A DNA stretch of 17,598 nucleotides from Kocuria sp. (GCA_030454085.1 JAKDJD010000045.1:1-17598), one strand, 5' to 3'. Positions 7,365 through 14,510 are shown, counted from the stretch's first letter. The notes: a model not told the origin generated them from the sequence alone. Numbers and translations: made by a program.

Positions 7365-8135
7365 CTAGCCCAGGATCAGGTGACCTGCGATGAAGAACAT
7401 GAGCAGCGCGATGAAGCCGTCGAGGATCCTCCACGTTCCGGGCCGCGCGAAGAAGGGGCGAAGGAGTCGCGCGCCGAAGCCGAGGGCGAAGAACCACACG
7501 GTCGATCCCAATACCGCTCCCACGAAGAAGAGCCACCGGCCCGGGTCACCTTGTTGGTTGCCGACCGATCCGATGAGCACCATGGTGTCCAGGTACGTGT
7601 GCGGATTCAGAAAGGTCATCGCGGCGCACGTGAGAAGCAGGGCCAGCACGCTGGGGTCCGACGTCGTGCCGTGGCGAGCGGCGGAACGTGTGCGGGTCTT
7701 TGCACGCTTTTTCACGGCGACGCCGCCCCGGTGTGTCTCGTCGACCTCGTCTCGCTCGCGGGGATGGGCGGTCGAACCTTCGTCAGGAACCCTCGCGCCC
7801 GGCCCGATGGCATCCTGGGGTGTCACCACCAGAGCTTCGCCGCTCGGCCAGATCGCCCTCTTGGCGGCCATGAGGCCGTAGCCCAGCAGAAAGGCCACAC
7901 CCGCCCAGAGCAACACGGTCTGCACCCACGGAACCTCCTGGACCAGGTAGCCCATTCCGCCGATACCGGCCGCGTACAGCAGGGCATCGGCAGCGATGCA
8001 GAAGATGATGATCGGCATCATCGGGCGCCCCAGGATCCCCTGTTTCAGAATGAACGCATTTTGCGCGCCAATGGCCGTGATGAGGGCGAGAGTGGTCCCC
8101 AGGCCCAGGAGAATCAGCGAGAAGTCGATCGTCAT
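7365..8135 (-). CDS. lysE: LysE/ArgO-family basic amino acid exporter
   Basis: Inner-membrane exporter of L-lysine and/or L-arginine, 256 aa, slightly longer than the 236-aa Corynebacterium LysE. Family signatures seen: GAQNAFILKQG at residues 23-33 in the first helix and FLNPHTYLDT at 175-184. About six hydrophobic segments: ~5-27, 40-64, 70-91, 162-190, 200-222 and 236-255. Residues ~95-160 form a long hydrophilic loop between helices 3 and 4, first acidic then strongly basic (VKKRAKTRTR); this is longer than in the archetype. It is divergent from lysG, whose product in the archetype activates lysE when intracellular lysine, arginine or histidine builds up, typically during growth on peptides. 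ATG 8135 was chosen; its ribosome site is weak. Confidence 0.9.
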   Translation of the reverse strand: MTIDFSLILLGLGTTLALITAIGAQNAFILKQGILGRPMMPIIIFCIAADALLYAAGIGGMGYLVQEVPWVQTVLLWAGVAFLLGYGLMAAKRAIWPSGEALVVTPQDAIGPGARVPDEGSTAHPRERDEVDETHRGGVAVKKRAKTRTRSAARHGTTSDPSVLALLLTCAAMTFLNPHTYLDTMVLIGSVGNQQGDPGRWLFFVGAVLGSTVWFFALGFGARLLRPFFARPGTWRILDGFIALLMFFIAGHLILG

Positions 8136-8189
8136 GGAACCACGGTAAGGCGGTCACAGGAAACAGTACAGCTAAACTATTTCAGGATA

Positions 8190-8206
8190 CCTAAGCTCAG
8201 CTTAGG
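8190..8206. promoter_or_regulatory. Palindrome between lysE and lysG, probable LysG site
   Basis: CCTAAGCT-C-AGCTTAGG, perfect 8-bp arms around one base, in the 79-bp divergent space. It lies upstream of a candidate lysE -10 (TACTGT on the minus strand, 8168-8163) whose -35 position is poor, as expected for an activated promoter. On the plus strand it overlaps TAGGAT at 8203-8208, a candidate lysG -10. Binding by LysG is inferred from position and family behaviour. Confidence 0.6.
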
Positions 8207-8215
8207 ATAAGGGCA
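8203..8215 (+). promoter_or_regulatory. Candidate -10 for leaderless lysG
   Basis: TAGGAT fits the TANNNT actinobacterial -10 and ends 7 bp before the A of ATG 8215. Transcription could start at the ATG itself. AAGGG sits too close to the ATG (ending 2 nt before it) to be a normal ribosome site, which also favours a leaderless message. A -10 inside the palindrome would give negative autoregulation. Confidence 0.35.
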
Positions 8216-9132
8216 TGAGGAGATTTACCGCCGAGCAGCTCAGAACCTTCGCAACCGTGGTGGAAGAAAAAACCTTCGAAGAAGCCGCACCAGTATTGGG
8301 GGTCTCCGCGTCCGCCGTCTCGCAGCGGATCAAAGCCATGGAGCAAGCATGTGGGCAGATCCTCCTCCGGCGATCCAACCCGGTCGAACCGACCGACCCC
8401 GGGGCCACGGTCCTCCGACTCGCGAAGCAGATCGAACTGCTGACCGTGGAGTCGGAACGAGAACTCACCGGCGGGGACCAAGCGCGGCGACTGGCGATCG
8501 CGTCCAACTCGGATTCACTGGCCACCTGGCTCTTGGACGCGCTCGCCTCGGTGCCCCGTGACGAGCGCATATACTGCGAGGTCCACCGAGAGGACGAAAG
8601 GCATTCCTCGGCCCTGTTGCGGTCCGGGTCGGTCATGGGCGCACTCACCGTGGATCCTCAGCCGGTTCAGGGGTGTTCCGTGGAAGTCCTGGGATCCACG
8701 CGCTACTTCATTGCCGCGTCCCCGGACTTCATCGACCACTTTTTTCCTGGTACCGAAGGGGTCCCGTACATGCTCACGGAGCACCGGCTTCGCGAGGCGC
8801 CGGTGATCCAGTTCGAACGCAAGGACATCATGCTCGACGATATGGTCCAGCTGCTCGCGGAGAGCCACGGTCTCAGGCCGCAAACGCAGGCCCCCCGCGT
8901 GTACATTCCTTCGTCGACCCAGTACTACCGTTCGGTGCTCCTGGGTATGGGGTGGGGAGCCGTGCCCGACTTGCAGGCGGAGGAAGCGCTCGAACGGGGC
9001 GAGCTCATCAAGCTCGTCGATCGGCCCATCGACATCCCGATCTACTGGCAACGGTGGACGATCGACTCGCCGGCGCTCCAGACGCTCACCGAGGCAATCA
9101 GAGCCACGGCTCACGATCGTCTCCGCCAATGA
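8215..9132 (+). CDS. lysG: LysG/ArgP-type LysR-family regulator
   Basis: LysR-type transcriptional regulator of the ArgP/LysG subgroup, 305 aa, typical length. The winged helix-turn-helix is at ~3-62: FTAEQLRTFATVVEE, then FEEAAPVLGVSASAVSQRIKAM, then LLRRSNPVEPTDPG. The effector domain (~90-300) contains TQYYRSVLLGMGWGAVPD, a conserved stretch of the ArgP/IciA group. It is expected to sense basic amino acids and activate the divergent lysE, and probably to repress itself. The divergent pairing with an exporter is the classic arrangement. ATG 8215 is the only reasonable start, because the helix-turn-helix begins within a few residues. Confidence 0.92.
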   Translation: MRRFTAEQLRTFATVVEEKTFEEAAPVLGVSASAVSQRIKAMEQACGQILLRRSNPVEPTDPGATVLRLAKQIELLTVESERELTGGDQARRLAIASNSDSLATWLLDALASVPRDERIYCEVHREDERHSSALLRSGSVMGALTVDPQPVQGCSVEVLGSTRYFIAASPDFIDHFFPGTEGVPYMLTEHRLREAPVIQFERKDIMLDDMVQLLAESHGLRPQTQAPRVYIPSSTQYYRSVLLGMGWGAVPDLQAEEALERGELIKLVDRPIDIPIYWQRWTIDSPALQTLTEAIRATAHDRLRQ

Positions 9133-9222
9133 CGGTGCCCCCCCTGTCCCGTGGGCGAAGCGGATCGCGGGGTGAAGCGGGTCGCCCGGACGCTGCGTGC
9201 TCGGCACCAGGACGCGGTGGTT

Positions 9223-10836
9223 CTATCGGCTCAGGAACTCCGCGGCCGTCTCGCCCGCGATGCGGCCCGAATTGAACGCGAAGGCAAGGGTCAGGCCGTC
9301 GATCTGAGGGTACGTGCCGCCGTAGAAACCGGTGGTTTCGTTGCCGCCGGCGAAGAGGCCGGGAACCGGAACACTGTGTGCGTCAAGAACGCGGGCACGT
9401 TCGTCGATTCGGATTCCGCCCAGCGTCCCGCGGACGGTGTTGACCACCTTGACGGCGTAGAACGGGCCCTCGCTCACTCGGTGGCGCAGGATCGAGGAGG
9501 GGGAGAAGAATTCGTCGTCGTCGCCGTGCTCCACGGCCTCGTTGTAACGGTCGACGGTCGCGGCGAACTCCTGCGCCTGGAAACCGATGGCTCCGGCCAA
9601 CTCCTCGACGGAAGTGCCCATGTAGGCCGATCCGCAGTCCACGGCTTCACCCAGGGCCTCCACGAGTTGCGGCTGGGCCGGAGTGCCCACGGTCCCGGGA
9701 GGCAGTGGTGCGCCGTGGTCCTCGGCCGGCGAAAGATCGAGCCCGTCCGAGGACAGTTTCTCGACCGTTTCCGAATCCAGAATCATCCAGAAGTGACCGC
9801 CCTGCTGGTAGACCGCTGATCCGCGCTGACCGAACCGATACGTCACGGCCTCGTCGATGAACCGTTTGCCCGCGGTGTTGACCCACAGCAAAGGAAGGTT
9901 CGCGAGCACTGCGAGCGCCCGGGAGGAATAGCGTCCGGGGACCGTGAAGCTCGGGATGTCCAGGGTCCGGTCCGCGGTCGCGACGCCGCCCGCCGCAGAA
10001 GCGATGTCCAGGCCGGTTCCCACGGACTTGCGTTCCCCGGTGAAGTGGAGGGTCGAAGCGTCGATGGGGCCGAGTTCCTTCTGGACCAGTTCGAGGTTCC
10101 CGACGAACCCACCCGTGCCGATCACGACGGCACGCGCCCGAATATCGACATGGACGGGGGCAGAATTTTCGTCCGAGGCCAGGTCTTCCTCTGCATCCTT
10201 GCTGAGCGCGGTCGTGGTCGAGATCGGCTTCCCGGCCTCCGTTTTGTCGGCTCGGATGCCCAGGATTTCCCCTTCGTCGCCGATCTCGATGGAGGTCGCC
10301 GCGGTTTCGGTCAGGAGGGTCCCGCCCATGGATTCGAAGGACTTCAACATCTTCTTGAATCCGCCGAATTTGGAGGCGTACCGATGGTACGTACGGGCGT
10401 TGCGATGGGCCGTCAGGATCCCCGTTTCGGCGCGGACTGGGGCGACGTGGGCGTCGTCGTGCTCGGCCAGGGTGGTTTTGAGCCCGTGCCCCTCGAGCCA
10501 GGAGACGGTCTCGCCCGACCGGCCGACGACGGCGCGCACCAATTTCTCGTTGCACCGGTGACGGTTGTACTCGGTGATGGCGTGGAAGGCGTCCTGCACG
10601 CTGAAGGTCTCGCCTGCTTCGCGCTGTTGGTCCGATTCGTAGGCGGCGAAGCCGGTGGCGCCGAACATCGCGGCCCCACCTGGGCGGTTGCCCTTTTCGA
10701 GCAGGACGACCCTGATTCCCTGTTCGGCCGCGGCCAGTGCTGCTGCAATTCCTGTGCCGCCCGCACCGAGCACGACGAGATCTGCCTCGTACTGCTCGGA
10801 TTCTTCTCGGGGCTCAAACACGGGTGCGGTAGTCAC
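9223..10836 (-). CDS. FAD-dependent oxidoreductase, fumarate reductase flavoprotein-like
   Basis: Flavoprotein of the FAD-binding-2 family (fumarate reductase, urocanate reductase, 3-ketosteroid dehydrogenase relatives), 537 aa. Seen: N-terminal dinucleotide fold LVVLGAGGTGIAAALAA (Gly24-x-Gly26-x-x-Gly29) ending at Glu47 (LLEKGNRPGG), a second FAD contact around residues 240-250 (AVVIGTGGF), and a C-terminal GLFAGGNETTGFYGG...GLTLAFAFNSGRIAGE. No signal peptide, haem motif or FMN-attachment domain, so it is probably soluble and cytosolic with an unknown electron partner. Substrate cannot be named. The start is GTG 10836, after GGAGG; an ATG overlapping it is out of frame and meets a stop at once. 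Convergent with lysG, 90 bp apart; divergent from the YceI gene. A palindrome sits at its predicted transcription start. Confidence 0.85.
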   Translation of the reverse strand: MTTAPVFEPREESEQYEADLVVLGAGGTGIAAALAAAEQGIRVVLLEKGNRPGGAAMFGATGFAAYESDQQREAGETFSVQDAFHAITEYNRHRCNEKLVRAVVGRSGETVSWLEGHGLKTTLAEHDDAHVAPVRAETGILTAHRNARTYHRYASKFGGFKKMLKSFESMGGTLLTETAATSIEIGDEGEILGIRADKTEAGKPISTTTALSKDAEEDLASDENSAPVHVDIRARAVVIGTGGFVGNLELVQKELGPIDASTLHFTGERKSVGTGLDIASAAGGVATADRTLDIPSFTVPGRYSSRALAVLANLPLLWVNTAGKRFIDEAVTYRFGQRGSAVYQQGGHFWMILDSETVEKLSSDGLDLSPAEDHGAPLPPGTVGTPAQPQLVEALGEAVDCGSAYMGTSVEELAGAIGFQAQEFAATVDRYNEAVEHGDDDEFFSPSSILRHRVSEGPFYAVKVVNTVRGTLGGIRIDERARVLDAHSVPVPGLFAGGNETTGFYGGTYPQIDGLTLAFAFNSGRIAGETAAEFLSR

Positions 10837-10851
10837 ATGTCCTCCATCGGT

Positions 10852-10865
10852 TTAGGTGTACCTAA
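10852..10865. promoter_or_regulatory. Palindromic operator candidate before the flavoprotein
   Basis: TTAGGT-GT-ACCTAA, perfect 6-bp arms, 16-29 bp upstream of the GTG start. A candidate promoter for the flavoprotein lies beside it on the minus strand: -35 CTGTCA (10896-10891), 18-bp spacer, -10 TACGCT (10872-10867), so the palindrome would cover the transcription start. The halves resemble DtxR/IdeR half-sites, but the spacing is shorter than in a standard iron box. A repressor is likely; its identity is unknown. Confidence 0.5.
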
Positions 10866-11012
10866 CAGCGTAGATGGAATTCTCGTGGCGTGACAGATGT
10901 GCGGCGGCGTCGGGATCCGGACGTCATCGAGGGAAAATTTCCGTCATGACTTGCCGCTGCCGCGCAACGGGAAGCTCGCGTGGCCTCGGGAATAGATATT
11001 GACGTCGGGGGG

Positions 11013-11044
11013 TTATGGTGAAAAAGGTTTACTTGTAAAGTAAA
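11013..11044 (+). promoter_or_regulatory. YceI promoter with overlapping inverted repeat
   Basis: TTTACTT-GTA-AAGTAAA (11028-11044), perfect 7-bp arms, lies 33 bp before the ATG. It overlaps a candidate -10 TAAAGT (11036-11041) that has TTATGG (11013-11018) as a possible -35 at 17 bp. The A+T-rich symmetric shape is typical of MarR-type operators; no MarR gene is present in this window. Confidence 0.5.
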
Positions 11045-11076
11045 TGGAGAACGTAGATCGAGAAAGGATCATCATC

Positions 11077-11616
11077 ATGACCGCATTCAACGAGCTCACC
11101 CCCGGCACCTGGACCTTCGACCCCGCTCACTCCGAGGTCGAGTTCACCGTCCGTCACGCAGGGATCTCGAAGGTGCGCGGCACCTTCAACGAGGTCTCGG
11201 CGGACCTCAACGTCGGCGAGTCATCCTCCGTGACCGCCTCCGTGAGCGTCGGATCCCTGGACACCGGCAACGCCGACCGCGATGCGCACGTCAAGGGCTC
11301 CGACTTCTTCGACGCCGAGAACTACCCGGAGATGACCTTCACCTCGACCTCCGTCGAGTCCGATGGCGAGGATTTCACCCTCAATGGTGACCTCACCATC
11401 AAGGGCGAGACCCGCCCCGTGTCCTTCACGGGCGAGTTCGGCGGCGTCGCCGTCGATCCGTTTGGTGCGACCCGCGCCGGCTTCTCGGTGGCTACGTCGA
11501 TCTCCCGAAAGGAATTCGGCATCACCTGGAACGCCGCCCTGGAGACCGGTGGAGTCCTGGTGTCCGACAAGGTCACCATCTCGCTCGACGTCGCTTTCGT
11601 GGCTCCGTCCGCGTAA
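11077..11616 (+). CDS. YceI-family lipocalin-like protein
   Basis: Small beta-barrel protein of the YceI family, 179 aa, binding polyprenyl or other long lipid chains in characterised members. Seen: GTWTFDPAHSEVEFTVRHAGISKVRGTF at the start, the canonical opening, DRDAHVKGSDFFDAENYPEMTF in the middle, GDLTIKGETRPV, and FGITWNAALETGGVLVSDKVTI at the end. It has no signal peptide, unlike the periplasmic E. coli protein, so it is probably cytosolic. Start ATG 11077 was chosen over an in-frame ATG 33 bp upstream because AGAAAGGA is 8 nt before it and because the upstream ATG lies inside the promoter repeat. It ends at a strong terminator. The role in this organism is unknown; stress or solvent response is often reported for the family. 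Confidence 0.92.
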   Translation: MTAFNELTPGTWTFDPAHSEVEFTVRHAGISKVRGTFNEVSADLNVGESSSVTASVSVGSLDTGNADRDAHVKGSDFFDAENYPEMTFTSTSVESDGEDFTLNGDLTIKGETRPVSFTGEFGGVAVDPFGATRAGFSVATSISRKEFGITWNAALETGGVLVSDKVTISLDVAFVAPSA

Positions 11617-11645
11617 GGAAAGCCTGACGGCATTGCATCCCGGGC

Positions 11646-11681
11646 AAGGCCTCCCGACCTCATTCCGAGGCGGGAGGCCTT
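11646..11681 (+). terminator. YceI gene terminator
   Basis: Perfect 11-bp stem AAGGCCTCCCG (11646-11656) / CGGGAGGCCTT (11671-11681) with an inner CCTC/GAGG that shortens the loop; 30 bp after the stop. Only a few T residues follow. Clear factor-independent type hairpin. Confidence 0.8.
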
Positions 11682-11756
11682 GACTGTTCGGGCGCCCTCG
11701 ACCGTGCGCTACGGTCGAAGGAGAAACATTGACCGACCCGCCGACGGAGGTTCGCC

Positions 11757-12434
11757 ATGGCGACGCTCGAAGACTGGACGAAAGCCCACCGATCCTGGGT
11801 CGATGACTTCGTTCTGAGCCTCAGGAGCGCAGGGGCGACGTCGGAGGAGATCGCCGACCGGCTCTCTGCTGTGCACGCTCATTGCGACGACGTTGACCGA
11901 TTCCCCGAGGACGAATACGGCGACGCCCAGGGCTACGTGCGGTCCTTGGGATTCGAACCCAAGTCCACGGAGAAACGAGGAATTCTCCACATCGCTCTGC
12001 CGGTCGTCGTGCAGGTTCTCTTGCTGCTCGTCGGTTCATATGCGATCCGCGACTGGATCACGGGCACCGACCTCGTGGTCAACATGGGCACCCTGATCTG
12101 CTGGATCGTTCTGGTCGCCCTGGTCGGGGTCACCACGGCGACGACAGCCTGGGGGAGCACCGCGATCTACAACGCATGGGTCTTCGGCATCGTCTTCGGA
12201 ATCGCCATTGTCATGGGTGTTGCGGGCGCGGTCCTTTCGCGGGCCGACCTCCCCATGGTCTTTTCCGGAACCCCGGTATTGCTGGCCGTGGTCGCGATCC
12301 TCGGGGTCCTGGCCATCGCGGTGATCTCCACGCTACGACTCAAGCGCTCGACGTCGCCCCTTGTCCTGGCCGTGTTCTGGGTGATCCCGCTGTTTATGGC
12401 GATCGACGCCGGGTTCACCGCCTTGAACGCCTGA
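11757..12434 (+). CDS. Membrane protein with N-terminal HAAS-like region
   Basis: Integral membrane protein, 225 aa, function not recognised. Residues ~1-65 are soluble and helical, with WVDDFVLSLRSAGATSEEIADRLSAVHAHCDD and a downstream GDAQGYVRSLG, similar to the HAAS/DUF1700 signalling region that often accompanies PadR regulators. Five predicted helices follow, at about 76-97, 107-129, 138-160, 172-193 and 201-220, with a basic RLKRSTS between the last two. ATG 11757 follows GGAGG by 6 nt. It stands alone: no PadR or ECF gene is adjacent. The HAAS assignment is by pattern only. Confidence 0.75.
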   Translation: MATLEDWTKAHRSWVDDFVLSLRSAGATSEEIADRLSAVHAHCDDVDRFPEDEYGDAQGYVRSLGFEPKSTEKRGILHIALPVVVQVLLLLVGSYAIRDWITGTDLVVNMGTLICWIVLVALVGVTTATTAWGSTAIYNAWVFGIVFGIAIVMGVAGAVLSRADLPMVFSGTPVLLAVVAILGVLAIAVISTLRLKRSTSPLVLAVFWVIPLFMAIDAGFTALNA

Positions 12435-12438
12435 GTCC

Positions 12439-12579
12439 GGTCCGGGGCCGGACCCGTCCTGGTCCGGCCTCGCGGGCGCTGCCACCTCGGTAGCGGCAGC
12501 GGCGGCGGAACCCGCGCCTCCGCCCGAGTGTTCGGCTTGTGTCCTCTCGGTTCCGAAAGCCGCACGCGGGAAAACCCGC
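12439..12579. terminator. Inverted repeats in the convergent intergenic region
   Basis: Three inverted repeats fill the space between the HAAS-like membrane gene (+) and the 101-aa gene (-): GGTCCGG-GG-CCGGACC (12439-12454), just after the plus-strand stop; CGCTGCC / GGCAGCG (12477-12483, 12495-12501); and GCGGG-AAAA-CCCGC (12566-12579), at the minus-strand stop. On the minus strand the last has a T4 loop. Together they probably terminate both genes; no single one is decisive. Confidence 0.4.
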
Positions 12580-12884
12580 TACGAGACCAATTTCTGGATC
12601 ACGAAGTAGACCGCCGGCACCAGAACGAGCAAGAGAAGAGCCCACCGTCGGAGCCGCGTTTCGGTTTTCGCGGCCCTGATGTCGGGGCGGGGTTCCTGCG
12701 CGCGGGCGTCGGCATCCGCGTCGGTCTCGGTCCTCAGTTGAGCGACCGGCCCGGCATCCGCGTCGTCTCCACGGTCGACGTCGTCACCGTGCCCGTCCTC
12801 GACCCCACCGCCGGTGCCGTCCACCGCGTTGGGGTCACGCTCCGGCTCGTCCTCGGGACCGAGGGGAGACCGGTCAACGGCCAC
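12579..12884 (-). CDS. Tail-anchored small protein coupled to crgA, function unknown
   Basis: Predicted 101-aa protein, not recognised. Residues 1-75 are very hydrophilic and acidic (many Asp, Glu, Gly, Pro), probably disordered; a basic KTETRLRR at ~73-80 precedes one C-terminal helix, WALLLLVLVPAVYFVIQ (81-97). With the basic flank inside, the acidic part would be cytosolic. It begins at GTG 12884 directly after the crgA stop (TGA GTG), with AGGTGG upstream, so translation is probably coupled. The coupling to a divisome gene suggests a role in division or envelope growth, which is inference. The composition fits a real gene, but low complexity makes it harder to confirm. Confidence 0.7.
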   Translation of the reverse strand: MAVDRSPLGPEDEPERDPNAVDGTGGGVEDGHGDDVDRGDDADAGPVAQLRTETDADADARAQEPRPDIRAAKTETRLRRWALLLLVLVPAVYFVIQKLVS

Positions 12885-13385
12885 TCAGCGCCACCTGGTG
12901 GTCATGATGAGTCCGATCATCATCAGTCCGATACCGATTCCGATGTTCCAGAAGCTGAGGTCCGGAATGGGGAGGGCCTGGTTGGAGATGTAGAACGTCA
13001 TGATCCACAGCAACCCGATGATCATGAAGCCCAGCATGATCGCGATGTACCACGTGGGGGTCGGTGAGGACTGCCGGATGTTGGAGGTCATGTCGTCCGC
13101 GATCTTGCGGAGACGCTCGTCCTCGGCACTCTCGTACGACTGCTTGGATTTCGCGGTCGAACGGTTCGCCGAGGTCTCATTCTCGTCCTGCTTGTCGGCC
13201 ACAAGTGTGGTCTGGCGGTCCGTTTCGGCGACGGCGTCGCCCGTGTCGTTCGACGCGGCGTCGGTTGCAGAACCCGCGACGCTCGAGCCGGAGCGGCGCG
13301 ATCCGAAGCGCCCGCGCCGGGCCTTCTTGTCGGGCGAGGTGCCGCCGGTGGGCGTGTCCTCGCCGTTGTTCTTGTCCTCGGCCAT
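12885..13385 (-). CDS. crgA: Cell division protein CrgA
   Basis: Divisome membrane protein of actinobacteria that helps recruit or stabilise FtsZ-associated wall-synthesis proteins. The C-terminal ~75 residues match CrgA: PTPTWYIAIMLGFMIIGLLW, helix 1 at ~111-133, the short loop SNQALPIPDLSFW, and helix 2 at ~146-162 ending TTRWR. The protein is 166 aa, against about 85-95 in Mycobacterium and Streptomyces. The extra ~80 N-terminal residues are charged and Ser/Thr-rich (KKARRGRFGSRR near residue 20), probably a disordered cytosolic tail. I start at ATG 13385, after CCAGGAGGATCGAGA; the open frame continues 717 bp upstream, but that part lacks a start signal and lies opposite the sortase gene. 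Neighbours (sortase, pabA, pknB) match the conserved origin-proximal block. Confidence 0.93.
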   Translation of the reverse strand: MAEDKNNGEDTPTGGTSPDKKARRGRFGSRRSGSSVAGSATDAASNDTGDAVAETDRQTTLVADKQDENETSANRSTAKSKQSYESAEDERLRKIADDMTSNIRQSSPTPTWYIAIMLGFMIIGLLWIMTFYISNQALPIPDLSFWNIGIGIGLMMIGLIMTTRWR

Positions 13386-13586
13386 TCTCGATCCTCCTGG
13401 AATCCCGCGCTCGACGACCGCGGTGTCCACATCAGGTATGATTCTTGCGCGCAACGGCCCCTCTTCGGCGTCCGTTCGCCTGATTGTCGAGTCTAACCAA
13501 TCCGCCAGGGTGTTGCCGATACGGGCAGGTGGATTCACAGCTCGTCCAGATGATTTTGGCAACACATTCTGCGCCTGGAGGTAGCC

Positions 13587-14339
13587 GTGTCGGCCCGTGA
13601 GAGGCCCGAATGCGCCGGACGACGTCGCGGCGGAGTCGTGGGAACCGTGGTCCAGGTCTTCGGTGAGCTTCTCATCACTGTCGGACTCGTGCTGGTTCTT
13701 TTTGTTGCCTGGCAGCTGTGGTGGACCAACCTGGAATCCGACCAGACGCAGGCCGACGCCGTCGCCCACCTCAAGGACGACTTCCGCTCCTGGCCTCCGG
13801 AAAACACGCAGGGAGACTCCGAGAACCCTGTCGTCGACGCCGCCCCGGGTCACGGGCAAGGCCTTGGCATCATGTACATTCCGCGATTCGGGCACGACTA
13901 CGAACGTCCGATCATGCAGGGAACGGGGCGCGATGTCCTGGACACCCTGGGTATCGGGCACTATGAATCCAGTGCCATGCCGGGAGGTGTGGGCAACTTC
14001 GCCGTGGCCGGACATCGTCAGACTAACGGCAAGGTTTTCGACCAGATCGACCAGTTGGTGGCCGGAGACCGCATCTACGTCAGGACCGCTTCGGGGTACC
14101 ACACCTACGTTTTCCGAAACAACGAAATCGTGCTCCCCTCCGCCACGGATGTGATCACCCCCGTTCCCGGGAACCCCGGGGCGGAACCCCAGGACCGACT
14201 CATGACCCTGACCAGTTGCAACCCCCGTTTCGGGTCATCCGAACGGATCATCGCCTACGCTGTCTACGAGGGATGGCGGCCCCAGACGGAGGGCCCACCC
14301 ATGGAGATTGCCGACCAGGTGGGAGAGGGCGGAAAATAG
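13587..14339 (+). CDS. srtE: Class E sortase
   Basis: Membrane-anchored cysteine transpeptidase that attaches surface proteins (LAXTG-type signals in class E) to peptidoglycan or lipid II, 250 aa. Seen: a cytosolic basic N-terminus, one helix at ~22-44, then the extracellular sortase barrel with MYIPRFG (96-102), catalytic His143 in VAGHRQTNGKVF, Cys211 in TLTSCNPRF and Arg220 in GSSERI. GTG 13587 is the start, 5 nt after GGAGG. A downstream 53-aa membrane gene begins directly at the stop (TAG ATG), and pabA follows, so the three are one unit. Divergent from crgA across 201 bp. No sortase substrate is encoded in this window. Confidence 0.92.
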   Translation: MSARERPECAGRRRGGVVGTVVQVFGELLITVGLVLVLFVAWQLWWTNLESDQTQADAVAHLKDDFRSWPPENTQGDSENPVVDAAPGHGQGLGIMYIPRFGHDYERPIMQGTGRDVLDTLGIGHYESSAMPGGVGNFAVAGHRQTNGKVFDQIDQLVAGDRIYVRTASGYHTYVFRNNEIVLPSATDVITPVPGNPGAEPQDRLMTLTSCNPRFGSSERIIAYAVYEGWRPQTEGPPMEIADQVGEGGK

Positions 14340-14501
14340 ATGTACGGCTGGATCTTCGCCCACTTGCCCGGTCCCTTGTGGGTCCGGATCATCATTGCGA
14401 TAGTTCTGGTGGTTGCGGTGGTCTGCCTCATGGTGGAGTACCTGTTTCCTTGGCTTGCCGAGTACAGCCCGCTGAGCCCCAACGTGACCGTCGACGAGTA
14501 G
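14340..14501 (+). CDS. 53-aa single-pass membrane protein between sortase and pabA
   Basis: Short gene, starting with ATG immediately after the sortase TAG and ending 9 bp before pabA. The product opens MYGWIFAHLPGPLWVR, has one hydrophobic helix at ~16-32 (RIIIAIVLVVAVVCLM), an amphipathic VEYLFPWLAEYSP and the tail NVTVDE. I recall similar short proteins (MYGW..HLPGP..VR, FPW, ..VTV) next to sortase and pabA in other actinobacteria, which argues for a real conserved family, but I cannot check this here. Topology is not certain. Function unknown; a sortase partner or a divisome or envelope helper is inferred from position only. Confidence 0.85.
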   Translation: MYGWIFAHLPGPLWVRIIIAIVLVVAVVCLMVEYLFPWLAEYSPLSPNVTVDE

Positions 14502-14510
14502 GAGAATCCC

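Noticed and set aside
9157..9185. Near-identical 12-bp direct repeat (GAAGCGGATCGC / GAAGCGGGTCGC), period 17
   Set aside because: Only two copies, in a short gap between convergent genes; no sign of an array or insertion.
13386..14102. N-terminal extension of the crgA frame to 405 aa
   Set aside because: The extension runs antisense to the sortase; a strong ribosome site and ATG at 13385 give a normal CrgA architecture.
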